Below, piece after piece: positions 34,117 through 42,803 of a stretch of 64,000 nt of DNA. Source of the DNA: Perkinsela sp. pyNocScin1 (lineage: Eukaryota > Euglenozoa > Kinetoplastea > Prokinetoplastida > Perkinselidae). The stretch covers positions 1,240,001 to 1,304,000 of the forward strand of contig CAXHTR010000008.1 in assembly GCA_964019655.1 (NCBI GenBank), written 5' to 3'. The position numbers and the translations under genes are program-made. The notes under the pieces are model-generated. The model saw nothing but the letters and a program-made list of their open reading frames with translations. It was not told where the DNA came from and did no database searches. How positions within the stretch are numbered: position 1 is the stretch's first letter; every line of letters starts with the position of its first letter.

Positions 34117-36732
34117 CTACACAGCCCGGAGCACATTCATCATGAGCTTCACGCGGTAGACCTGCTGCGGACGCAGCGCGCTGTTCGCGCGCGCCGCTTT
34201 CAGCTTCTCGAGCGCTGCCCTTTTCGACTCGACGAGCTGCGTGCTGCGCTCCATAAAAAGCTCCGACATGCACAGGACCTGGATCCACTCGAGGCGCATG
34301 TCGATCGTCTCCGTGTCGCTCAGGTCGTCCGTCAAAATCCCCAATATCTTCACAGCGGTCTCCTTCGTCGTGGCCCCCGGTGCGAAGATCATGCACTTGT
34401 CCCTGCCGGACTGCGCGATCTTGTCGAAGCAGAAGGACACGGCCTGGAGGTCGCCGGTCTCGCTCGCGAGCTCGAGGGCCCGCCCCGCCGCGTCGCCGGC
34501 GATGAGCTCCTCCGCCTTAGCGTACGAAAATTTTTCTTTTATCTGCGGAACAGTTTGTTTGTTCGCTAAGGCGTCGCTCACGCCCTGGCGCACGCCATCG
34601 ATTTTGATATTGAGGCGCTCGCACCAGTCCGTGAGCTCGTCGCGGAGCCGCTCGTGCTCGATGGCGACGGCCCGCAGCGTCGTGTCCTTGTGCTGCCCCA
34701 TGCAGCGCTCCACGAGGCTCGCCGACACGCGCCTGGCCTCCTTGGCGAGCCGGTTGCGCTGCCCGCTTTCCCCTGATAAGGCACGGAAGCTTTCTTCAAA
34801 AGCCCCTGTGAGCTCCTCGAGGCAGCGCTGTGCGAAAGCGTCCATCGCCTCGCGGAAGCGCTCGTGCTGCTTCTCTGTGTTCTTTTTGATGTGGGCGCGC
34901 AGCTGGTCGAGCTTGCGCTGCACGTAGGTCGTCGTGGACTCGAGCGACTCGCGGGCGTTCGCCTCGAGCGTTTTAGTGATATTCTCGAGGGTCTCAGCCT
35001 GCTGCGCCATGACTGCGCCCATGCCCTCGATCTGCTGGCACTGCAGTGTGGCGTTCTCCAGAAGTTCTGCAATCGCCTCATCGCTCATTATCTGACCTGT
35101 GTGCGCATCAGTCTGCAATCCGAGTATGCAATCTTCATCTTCAGAGGCCTGGGGCACTCGCGTGCTGCAGGGCGACGCCTCGATTTCCTGCATTTCCTGA
35201 AAATCGTCGATATCGACTGCCTCGACCGGCTTCTCCGGGCTCTGAATGGAGACGTGTGGTTTTCCCGTAAAATCACTCACAGCGCTCTGCCGCGTGTTGG
35301 TGAAGACCATGCGCTCGATGTACTGCGGGTGCATCGCTGTCAGCGCGTACTCCGAAAAGCCCTCGGGGCTCGGCTCCCACTTGGGGGCGATGTGGAAGCT
35401 CACGGCGGCGCTCGTGACGGCGAAGGGCAGGATGTAGTCGACGACCCAGCCCTTGTGGCCGTAGCCCAGATGAAACAAGAGGAGCGGCAGGTGCGTCGGC
35501 GTCGCGGCGAGGCCGTGGATCGGCAGGTTGCTCTCGCCGACGTTGTTCGCCGTGCCGCCGACCGTCGGGTACGCCACGAAGCACCACTTCTGGTCGCGGA
35601 ATGCGCAGAGGTCGCGCGTGAGCGCCTGCGCCTCGGACTCGACCATCTCCGCGAAGTCGCTCTGGAGCCGCTCGAGCACCTTGGCCTGCAGGCGGATGTG
35701 CTCGCTGTTTGCCGCGGGCGTGACGCCCTGGAGCTTGTAGCCGCTCAGATCCGTTTTGATCGTCTGAATGAGCACTGGGCGCTGCTGCATGACGTTCCAG
35801 AGCTGCAGCGTCGCGTCTGTGGCGATGGCGACTGTCGTCTGGTCGATGACGTGAATGAAATTGATGTTCTGCGGCGGGAGCGGCCCGGCCGGGGCGTTCG
35901 GCACCTCGCGCGGGCGGTACTTGCAGTCAAAGTCGAACAGCGGCTGCAGGGCGTAGGGACAGAACCCAGAGACCCGCTCGCGGGTCGAGAGCACGACGTA
36001 GTTTTCGCTCACGAAGACGCGGCGCGGGGCGCGCTCGCACGGCGTGACAATCGTGCGGTTCGCCACCTCGACAGCCTCTGCCTTGCGATTGCTCTCGAGA
36101 TCGCTGTCGAGGTCATAGCAGTTGAGCTGTCCGCTCGCGAGGAGGACGAACATGCGCAGCGTCTTGCCGGCGTCAGCGCTCACAAAGAACGTCTTGACCG
36201 CGTGGCCGAGCTCCTTGGCCAGCTGCATCGAAAAGAAGGTCTTGAAGCGGCCCTGACCGTCCTTTTCTTTCTTTGGCGCGTGCTCCGGCCGCGGGAAGTA
36301 GGCCCAGATGCAGATTTTGCTGTTTGTGTCGCACGTCGCAAAGCGGAGACCCATTGACTGTTCTTCCGAAGTCTTTTGGATGTGCTGGACATCAGTGATG
36401 CTGCCACTGTGGCTCTTGTAGACCGCCTTCGCCTGCGCGCCGCGCTCGTAGACTTGGACCTGACCGCCGATCGCGGCGACGCAGATGTCCTCGCGACGAT
36501 AGATGAGATCAGCCCCAAAGACCTGCGTCGGGATCTTGTCGGTGATGGGCACATCGACCTCGACGTCGCCAAAGTACGTGTCGATTGGGGTCCGGTAGGC
36601 GGTCTCGGTGTGGTACGCCGAGAGCGTGAAGGCCCGCGGGTTATAGTTGGCGGCCTTTGGGCGCTCCTTCTTCTTCAGATTGTAGCGTTGCACCTCTGAG
36701 CTCACGAGGAGCTGCATCTCAGTTGCGTTCAT
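34117..36732 (-). CDS. WD40 + coiled-coil protein, EDC4/Ge-1-like decapping scaffold
   Basis: 871 residues from the ATG at 36732. Residues about 60-400 form a WD40-like propeller; visible blades include HSGSITDVQHI...RFATCDTNSKICIW and TVAIATDATLQLWNV. A disordered acidic region (about 480-590) precedes a long coiled coil (about 590-700). The C-terminal helical domain (about 730-860) matches the EDC4/Ge-1 pattern: a leading EELIAGDAAGRALELASETG (family: L...G....AF..AL..SDL) and later TIDMRLEWIQVLC (family: EL..RW..EAL). Ge-1 scaffolds the decapping enzyme in P-bodies. The order and length (871 versus about 1400 in human) fit. Confidence is moderate because all motifs were read by eye. Confidence 0.6.
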   Translation of the reverse strand: MNATEMQLLVSSEVQRYNLKKKERPKAANYNPRAFTLSAYHTETAYRTPIDTYFGDVEVDVPITDKIPTQVFGADLIYRREDICVAAIGGQVQVYERGAQAKAVYKSHSGSITDVQHIQKTSEEQSMGLRFATCDTNSKICIWAYFPRPEHAPKKEKDGQGRFKTFFSMQLAKELGHAVKTFFVSADAGKTLRMFVLLASGQLNCYDLDSDLESNRKAEAVEVANRTIVTPCERAPRRVFVSENYVVLSTRERVSGFCPYALQPLFDFDCKYRPREVPNAPAGPLPPQNINFIHVIDQTTVAIATDATLQLWNVMQQRPVLIQTIKTDLSGYKLQGVTPAANSEHIRLQAKVLERLQSDFAEMVESEAQALTRDLCAFRDQKWCFVAYPTVGGTANNVGESNLPIHGLAATPTHLPLLLFHLGYGHKGWVVDYILPFAVTSAAVSFHIAPKWEPSPEGFSEYALTAMHPQYIERMVFTNTRQSAVSDFTGKPHVSIQSPEKPVEAVDIDDFQEMQEIEASPCSTRVPQASEDEDCILGLQTDAHTGQIMSDEAIAELLENATLQCQQIEGMGAVMAQQAETLENITKTLEANARESLESTTTYVQRKLDQLRAHIKKNTEKQHERFREAMDAFAQRCLEELTGAFEESFRALSGESGQRNRLAKEARRVSASLVERCMGQHKDTTLRAVAIEHERLRDELTDWCERLNIKIDGVRQGVSDALANKQTVPQIKEKFSYAKAEELIAGDAAGRALELASETGDLQAVSFCFDKIAQSGRDKCMIFAPGATTKETAVKILGILTDDLSDTETIDMRLEWIQVLCMSELFMERSTQLVESKRAALEKLKAARANSALRPQQVYRVKLMMNVLRAV

Positions 36733-36835
36733 AGTTTTTAAATTTTTAAGAAATTGAAAATTTTGAGAGAATTGTGATGATGGGCCAAGTGATGAGCGAT
36801 TTAGCCCGAATACACAACGCTCTCCGAAGATTAGC

Positions 36836-38683
36836 CTAAAACTGTTCCAAAAAACTCCGTGTCGTGAGCATTCTGTTCGTGCCAGCCACAACCCGCAGCG
36901 TGCCGCCGGCCCGCCGCTCTTTGCTCTTTGTATCGCTCAGCGACAAGAACTCAAAGTGGTTTTTGAGGCCGCCCGCCTTCTTCATGGGCGCGAGCGCCAT
37001 CCGCTGAAGCGCGTGGACCTCGGTGTACGTGAGGCCGCCCACCATGAAAATGAAAATGTCGCGGTCGGGGTCCTCCTCGGCGGCGGGCGCGTCCTTGGGG
37101 TACTGCACGAGGAGGTCGGGGAACGCCTCGAGCGGCAGCGACTCGTCCGCCGCCATCTTGGCGAGCGTCGTGACGAAGGGCTCGTACTGCGTGTACATCG
37201 ACTTGTCGTCCTCGCCACTTATCTTCATTGCCCCAATGACTGATTTCAAGATTGACGCGTTGCCGCCGCTCATTGTGTTGACGCAGCGCGCCTTGGCCCC
37301 ATACCGCTCGAGAAATTTATTGAGTCGCTCACGTCCCAACGCGTACCCAAACTCGTTGGCTCGCAAAAGGTCGAGCACCATCTCGACGACACAGCTCTCC
37401 TTGGACTGCCCCGCGATCGTCCCGGCGCTCAGGGCGTACAGCGCGCTCTTCGTAAACTTTTTGGCCCCACCCTCGAAGGCGCTGAGCGACTCGGTCTCGT
37501 ACTTGAGCACAAAGAGCAGCGCGAGGCGCACGATGTCGTCGGGCTTGCCGCTCGCGTGGCGCTCGAAAATTTCCGACAGAACCCTGAAGTGCTCCTTGGG
37601 CGAGTGCGAGAGCACAAGGTCCTGCTCGAAGGCGCCGATCGCAAAGAGATCGCGCACGCGCACTGCGCTCCCGATCTTGGCCATGCACTCGACGTGCTTC
37701 GTGACGTTGGAGCTCGCGCGCTGCATCGACGGGAGGCGGGAAATTCTGTCGCGGATGCCGTCGACGGTGTCGGCCCCGCCCGGCGCTGTCGCTCGCGCGC
37801 TCACGCTCGCCTGGTGGGTCTCGACCATTTTTTGGACTTCTGTGCAGAGTGTCCCCCAGTCTGTGTGCATATTTTCTCTATAAAATTCGTCGGAGTCGGG
37901 CGAGAAGACAAACTCGTTGTCCTCAGGGTTTGTTTCCATGCGCCCCTGCTTTTTCTTGTCAATCACAACAGTGTTGAGCTCCATCCCCAGAAACTCGTGC
38001 AGCATCGCCTCGTAGGTCCACGGCGTGAGCAGCGGCGTGCACGCGTCCTCGCTGCGGTCGACGATGAGCACGGTGCACTCGGGCAGGGGCTCTTGCGTAA
38101 AAATATCAATGTGGTTCGCCACGGCGTTGCTCAGACCGTCGGCGAGGCGTAGGCAGTGCTCGCTGCTGCGCTGGTAGCGCACGGAGACCGGCCGGTGCTT
38201 GAGCGCGGCCATCGCCGCGAGGATGCCGTCGACGACGCGGTAGCTCGTCGAGCGAGGGTCCGTCTCCATCGAAAAGAGGCTCGGGCGCAGCGCGTGGAAA
38301 TCTAAGTAAACCTCGCGGATGTCCTGCACGCGCTGCCGGAGGTCGGAGGCTGCGATGAGCTCGAGGTCGCGGCGCGTGAGGACGCCCGCGAAGAAGAGAA
38401 AATAGTCCTGGAAGAAAGGGTCCTTGAGCTCCTTGCAGAGGACAGCGATGTTCCGCTGCGTCGGGCGCACGAAGACGACGCAGTCGAACTGCGGGACGGG
38501 CTCGCGGTTGTCGAAGGCGTCGAGGAGGTCGATGTAGTAGACGCTCGCGAGCGCCATCTCGGACTGCGTGTAGAGCGGGGAGATGTACTTGGACGTGTCC
38601 TCGTCGATGAGCATCGCCTTGGGGCTCTCGGAGGATGCGACCATGAAGTCGACGTAGCTTTTGGCGGCGCGTTGGATGTCCAT
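36836..38683 (-). CDS. VPS45: VPS45, Sec1/Munc18-family SNARE regulator
   Basis: 615 residues, slightly longer than VPS45 of yeast (577). Sec1/Munc18 features run along the chain: an N-terminal domain with MLIDEDTSKYISPLYTQSE, then LIVDRSEDACTPLLTPWTYE (family: LILDRxxDPVTPLLxQWTY), LHEFLG and the C-terminal IFIFMVGGLTYTEVHALQRM. The VPS45 subgroup is chosen over Sec1, Sly1 and VPS33 because of the TPLLTPWTYEAMLHEFLG match. It binds a syntaxin-type SNARE to control fusion at trans-Golgi and endosomes. A strong splice acceptor precedes the ATG. Confidence 0.9.
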   Translation of the reverse strand: MDIQRAAKSYVDFMVASSESPKAMLIDEDTSKYISPLYTQSEMALASVYYIDLLDAFDNREPVPQFDCVVFVRPTQRNIAVLCKELKDPFFQDYFLFFAGVLTRRDLELIAASDLRQRVQDIREVYLDFHALRPSLFSMETDPRSTSYRVVDGILAAMAALKHRPVSVRYQRSSEHCLRLADGLSNAVANHIDIFTQEPLPECTVLIVDRSEDACTPLLTPWTYEAMLHEFLGMELNTVVIDKKKQGRMETNPEDNEFVFSPDSDEFYRENMHTDWGTLCTEVQKMVETHQASVSARATAPGGADTVDGIRDRISRLPSMQRASSNVTKHVECMAKIGSAVRVRDLFAIGAFEQDLVLSHSPKEHFRVLSEIFERHASGKPDDIVRLALLFVLKYETESLSAFEGGAKKFTKSALYALSAGTIAGQSKESCVVEMVLDLLRANEFGYALGRERLNKFLERYGAKARCVNTMSGGNASILKSVIGAMKISGEDDKSMYTQYEPFVTTLAKMAADESLPLEAFPDLLVQYPKDAPAAEEDPDRDIFIFMVGGLTYTEVHALQRMALAPMKKAGGLKNHFEFLSLSDTKSKERRAGGTLRVVAGTNRMLTTRSFLEQF

Positions 38684-39077
38684 TTGAAGGAAATTGAAGA
38701 TGCTTGAAGAAGTAGGAAAGTAAGAGAGAAAAAGTGTTTTTAGGTCCGGGTTTCACTTTGTTAGCAGCTATTGTCGACATGTTGGGATTCTCAATTTTCT
38801 TCAAATATGATAGGGCTCATTGCCTGTCCCGAGCTTTTCCTAAATCCTCCATCAAAACCGCTCAAACAGAGTGCTTGAATGCTCCATTTTTACTATTTTG
38901 CGACTATTCAGGGTTTCAAATGATCAAGCCCACATTGACAATCTTGAAAATTGAGCATGCTATAATTTCAGTTTACTCTCCTATATCGAGATGAAACACA
39001 ATATGGGGTAAGAAAAGGAGTCAGAATGCTCGGAACCCCCCTGATTTCCTGTTCTACTCGATAATTTGACACACTTG
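38684..39077. other. Intergenic region
   Basis: About 390 bp holding the VPS45 leader at its left end and AT-rich sequence elsewhere. No gene was recognised. Confidence 0.45.
38703..38736 (-). promoter_or_regulatory. Trans-splice acceptor of VPS45
   Basis: On the minus strand a long pyrimidine tract containing CTCTCTTACTTTCCTACTTC ends at TTCAAG about 20 nt before the VPS45 ATG. Confidence 0.6.
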
Positions 39078-39905
39078 CTACTCCAACTGCTTGAGCTTGC
39101 GGAAAGAGTACCCATACAGCTTCTCGGGGTTGTACATGTAGCCCAGGAACGCGCCGTTCGACAGCACTGTGATGGTGTACACAATGGTTACCTGCGCATA
39201 GGGTGAGTCCGGGGCGTAGATCTGCTTCTGGTCGTCGGTCGTTGAGCTGCAGTCGAGCGTCTCGAGCAGCGACTCGTCGTACTTGAGGTTCTCGGCTCCT
39301 TCGTGCAAAATTTTGAGCAATGCACACTTGAGCTTGCTGCGCGAGCTTTCGAGCGAGGTGTTCGCCTTGATGGTGACGTTGACGGCAAAGCGGACCTGCT
39401 TGCCCTTCTGGCCTTCCTCACTGACCACCGCCTGCGTGGCCTTCGCGAGCTCGGCCGCCTCGCGCACGATGAGCGCGTAGTTGGCGCGGCAGCTGTGCGT
39501 GAAGGGCCAGAGCTTGTGCACAAAGCGGGGGCGCAGGCCGAGGTCCGCGTCTGCGACAGTCTTCGCGAAAAAGTAGAGGGCCATGTCGGGGACTGTTGCC
39601 GTCCGGCGGCGCGCGAAGTAAGGCATGTAGCCGTTGACCTTCGAGGTGCACGGCGTGAAGCCGATCATCAGCGTCCGCGGGTTCTCTTCGTAGTAGCGCA
39701 GGTGCGCCTGGATCTTTTCGACGAAGGACTCCTCCGCGTTGCAGATGCGCTCGCAGTCTGGGTCTTCCTCCTCGTAGTACTTCGCCTCGAGCTGCTCAAG
39801 AATTTTTTCGATCTCCTTCTTGCACGCGGCCTCTTTGCGCGGCTCGCCAAGGAAGATGAGGCCCTGTTTGCCGCTATCGAAGGAGACTGGTCGGCGGTCG
39901 GGCAT
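39078..39905 (-). CDS. THUMPD1: TAN1/THUMPD1-like tRNA acetylation adaptor
   Basis: 275 residues. The N-terminal part (IFLGEPRKEAACKKEIEKIL) corresponds to the first strand and helix of TAN1, and residues about 120-260 to the THUMP domain: LRPRFVHKLWPFTHSCRANY (family: RxVxRxxPVxxTCKA), then VRFAVNVTIKANTSLESSR (family: FxVxxKxRN) and a closing LSNGAFLGYMYNPEKLYGYS (family: LSVVxDYxxxxKYNL). TAN1/THUMPD1 delivers tRNA to the NAT10/KRE33 acetyltransferase for ac4C formation at position 12 of tRNA-Ser and -Leu. Assignment is by motif order; the protein is divergent but of family size (289 in yeast). Confidence 0.65.
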   Translation of the reverse strand: MPDRRPVSFDSGKQGLIFLGEPRKEAACKKEIEKILEQLEAKYYEEEDPDCERICNAEESFVEKIQAHLRYYEENPRTLMIGFTPCTSKVNGYMPYFARRRTATVPDMALYFFAKTVADADLGLRPRFVHKLWPFTHSCRANYALIVREAAELAKATQAVVSEEGQKGKQVRFAVNVTIKANTSLESSRSKLKCALLKILHEGAENLKYDESLLETLDCSSTTDDQKQIYAPDSPYAQVTIVYTITVLSNGAFLGYMYNPEKLYGYSFRKLKQLE

Positions 39906-39995
39906 TCTATGAAAAAAGGAAATAGGAAAAGATTATTGAGAAAATGGAAAAACTATGAAAGAGTGTCTTTCTAGTCAAAGGCCATACTGAGGTGC

Positions 39996-41588
39996 TCACT
40001 GCCCCTGAGCACTGTCCTCAAGTAACTTCGAAAGACTTTCCTTCACGCCCACATCGCCCTCGTGCTCAACTAAAGACCGCACGAGCTCGGGCTTCTCGAG
40101 GATCATCGAGCCCTTCGCGAGCGCGAGCCGCACCGTGCTCTCCGGGTGCTTTGCGAACTGCGCAAAGATCACCTCCCACGCCGGGTACTGCATCGACGCG
40201 AGGTACATGATGTTGTACGCGAGCTCGCCGACGGCGCGTGTTGTGCTGTGCAAGAGCGACGGTAGCCGCGGGTGGCGCTCCTGCGAGACAGCGCCGCCGA
40301 GGATCGCCTGGTTGAGCGCCTGGGCTTCTCCTAAAATGTCGTCGCTCGTTTTGCACAGCGATTCCCGGCAGAGGACGCCGAGCACGTCGACGGGAAGGTC
40401 TATGGGCAGGTTTGTCTTCATGAGCTGATTAAAACGCTTCACAAACGCCTCGCCGCCGCTCATCTTGGTGTTTTTGGGGTAGTTGATGTAGAGAAACACC
40501 GGCGTCTCCATGGTGAGCTCGTCGGCGACGCTGAGGTCTTCTCTGGTATTGCCCGCCTTGACGAGGCGCTGCGTGTTCACCTGCAGGTCCCGCCTGCACG
40601 TTAGCAGAATGATCGACTTGCTGAGAATGGTACGAAACGCGGCGAGCTGGACGGAGCGGTTCTCCATGTGCACGTTGCCGTCGCTCATGAGAATGGGCCA
40701 GCCGAAGACAAAGGGGTTCGTCTTCATCCAGGTCCGCTCGAGGGCCGGGAGGCTATCGCACGAGCCGACGTACACGCACGTGTCGTTCTCCCAGTCGACG
40801 GCGAAGTCAGTCGGGGGCTTCTGCCGGAGCTCGTTGAGATACAAGTCCTTCATCTGGTGCTTTTTGCTCGCGATGGTGTCGGCGTCGGCGCCGAGCTGCC
40901 GGCAGATGCGCTCGTGGGAGGCCTCGGCCTCGCTTAGATTTTTTTGCATGCACCTCGAGTCGGTCTGCAGGAACTCTTCGAGGACTTTTTTGAGGGCGTC
41001 GATCTTCGGGGCGATGCCGAGCCAGAGGAGCGGCGGGAGGTGCTCGCTCAGCTGCACGAGCAGCTTCGGCGTTTTACTCGAGATGTCCCACCATATTTTG
41101 GCGGGGGCGTTCGACTCGTGGATGATCGGGTGGTCCTCGGCCACTGGGAACGCGAAGGCCTCGCCGATCAGCGTGTACTGCTTCGCGGTGTCGCCGATGC
41201 ACAGGCGGCGCTTCTGGATGTCTGTCATCTCGTTTGGCCGCCAGAACTCTGTGTGGAACTCAAAGGGCTTGGTGACCCACTGCTCGGGGCTAAAAAGTCG
41301 AATTTCGTACGTGTTGGCTTTTGGGTCCGCGAGGGCCTGGATCTTCGCCGTGTAGTCGTTTATAAAGGCAGTGAGCCACTCAGGCAGATTTTGGTGTGTA
41401 TACGTGCCCTGCGTATCAACCATTTGCTGTGGGACCTTACTTGGGTCAGTGGGTGGGGCACCCGCCTGCGCTGTGCAAAGGAGCCGTGCGGCTGAAAAGC
41501 ACCTGTTGGGCCTGGTGAGTGTTGGGGTGATGACTCTCCGGGATATGACTCGCTGAAGTCGCTGCAATGCGCTCGATCGATGCATCAT
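39996..41588 (-). CDS. Mitochondrial protein of unknown function (530 residues)
   Basis: The first about 40 residues are rich in Arg, Ser, Leu and Thr without acidic residues (MMHRSSALQRLQRVISRRVI), a strong mitochondrial presequence. The remainder is soluble and mixed alpha/beta; no membrane segment, cofactor motif or known domain was recognised. Many tryptophans and prolines between 70 and 290 suggest a compact fold. It could belong to the mitoribosome, the editing machinery or a respiratory complex, all of which contain lineage-specific subunits in kinetoplastids. Function unknown. Confidence 0.6.
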   Translation of the reverse strand: MMHRSSALQRLQRVISRRVITPTLTRPNRCFSAARLLCTAQAGAPPTDPSKVPQQMVDTQGTYTHQNLPEWLTAFINDYTAKIQALADPKANTYEIRLFSPEQWVTKPFEFHTEFWRPNEMTDIQKRRLCIGDTAKQYTLIGEAFAFPVAEDHPIIHESNAPAKIWWDISSKTPKLLVQLSEHLPPLLWLGIAPKIDALKKVLEEFLQTDSRCMQKNLSEAEASHERICRQLGADADTIASKKHQMKDLYLNELRQKPPTDFAVDWENDTCVYVGSCDSLPALERTWMKTNPFVFGWPILMSDGNVHMENRSVQLAAFRTILSKSIILLTCRRDLQVNTQRLVKAGNTREDLSVADELTMETPVFLYINYPKNTKMSGGEAFVKRFNQLMKTNLPIDLPVDVLGVLCRESLCKTSDDILGEAQALNQAILGGAVSQERHPRLPSLLHSTTRAVGELAYNIMYLASMQYPAWEVIFAQFAKHPESTVRLALAKGSMILEKPELVRSLVEHEGDVGVKESLSKLLEDSAQGQ

Positions 41589-41669
41589 TCGTACATAAAT
41601 GGAACATTGAGATGAAAAATATGTTTGTTTTCACGTTTGTTTCCTTTTTTATTCATTATTGAGGGAACG

Positions 41670-42296
41670 TTATATGTCGAGAACAAATGTTGCATTCCAC
41701 ATGTTTTCCTTCCCTTCGTCGTCTTCTGTCTCGGCACTTGGAGCTTCTGACACAACCTTCGGCGCATCGAGGCGCAGATTGTGCAACGTGACGGCCTTGA
41801 TCTCAATGCCACCAAACGCGCTGATCCACTGGATCGGCACGCAGTACATGGTACATCGGATAGAGTTTTCTGCCGAAATTTCTTCTTCGACTTTATGCAC
41901 AATCGTATGAATACAGCACATGTCCTCCCCGCTGATGACGTACAGGTACTCGTCGAGAATCCGGTAGAGGAGGTGCTCTGTCGTCGGCGCAGACACCGAA
42001 AATGAGAATTTCGTAAAGTCTTCAGAATCTGCATCGGTATTCCTTTCTAATGACAATTCGCCCATTAGCTCCTCCATCGATTGCGGTCGCATCTGCCGCA
42101 TCGCTCTCCACAGCATTTGCTTGCGCCGATGCACGAGCCACTGCATTTTCATCAGCGATACTTCGAACACAGTGGGCGTCGTACCCATCAGCACGGATGT
42201 CATGGCCTTGATGGCGTCTTCTAACACAGCACACAGCGACTGACCCCACACGTGAAACATCACGTCAGCTGTGTGGTCTATCTCCACATATGGCAT
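41670..42296 (-). CDS. Archease (RtcB ligase cofactor family)
   Basis: 208 residues. The N-terminus carries the archease signature YVEIDHTADVMFHVWGQSLC (3-22) and the C-terminus closes with FVLDI, which holds the second conserved acidic residue. The middle has LLYRILDEYLYVISGEDMCC (family: LL..FLDE.L...) and a long insert (about 50-100) relative to the 140-170-residue norm. Archease activates RtcB-type RNA ligases by promoting guanylylation, in tRNA splicing and in ER-stress mRNA splicing. It lies in a moderately AT-rich stretch near the strand switch. RtcB itself is not in the window. Confidence 0.85.
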   Translation of the reverse strand: MPYVEIDHTADVMFHVWGQSLCAVLEDAIKAMTSVLMGTTPTVFEVSLMKMQWLVHRRKQMLWRAMRQMRPQSMEELMGELSLERNTDADSEDFTKFSFSVSAPTTEHLLYRILDEYLYVISGEDMCCIHTIVHKVEEEISAENSIRCTMYCVPIQWISAFGGIEIKAVTLHNLRLDAPKVVSEAPSAETEDDEGKENMWNATFVLDI

Positions 42297-42372
42297 ATAA
42301 CAGTAAAATACGAAAAGAATGATAGAAACTTACATCCCTGACGCAGTCACTGCGAAAAAAAAATACATTCGC

Positions 42373-42687
42373 TTAATATAGATTGATTTCCTTTTTGATA
42401 GCGCGGTCGTTGTATCTGTATTTCCAGGGTCTGTAGTTGAGGCGGTTCTCCACGAGGTAGAGGTTACGGTTGCGCTGGGCGACGTGCGTCATAAAGAAGA
42501 AGAGGGGCGTCCACCAGGGGAGGAACCAGCGGTCTGCGATAGCCTTCTTGAAGTGCAGCCACTTGTCGATGAGGAACTCGCGCTCGTAGGGCAGTGAGAG
42601 GTAGCGCCAGCGGGCCCTGTAGTGCCCTTCGAGGTAGCTCCCCCAGAAGGCCTCCTGGTCGGGGGCTTTGGGGTTCTCTTGTGACAT
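42373..42687 (-). CDS. Small Trp/Tyr-rich protein with one hydrophobic segment, probably mitochondrial
   Basis: 104 residues from the ATG at 42687. Aromatic residues are very frequent (EAFWGSYLEGHYRARWRYLS), and a hydrophobic segment (WFLPWWTPLFFFMTHVA, about 54-70) is followed by a basic, Tyr/Arg/Asn-rich tail. Such composition is common in accessory subunits of respiratory complexes I and IV, but no family is recognised. No presequence is visible. A real gene is supported by composition and spacing. Confidence 0.55.
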   Translation of the reverse strand: MSQENPKAPDQEAFWGSYLEGHYRARWRYLSLPYEREFLIDKWLHFKKAIADRWFLPWWTPLFFFMTHVAQRNRNLYLVENRLNYRPWKYRYNDRAIKKEINLY

Positions 42688-42803
42688 TGACAAGAATGAA
42701 AGTGAAAGAATTCAAATGTATTTTGATTTTTTTCAGAAGTTTATTCACCCATTGCGATTTCAACAGAGCGTGGTGTCACACTCGGCAAGCATAGTACTCA
42801 GCG

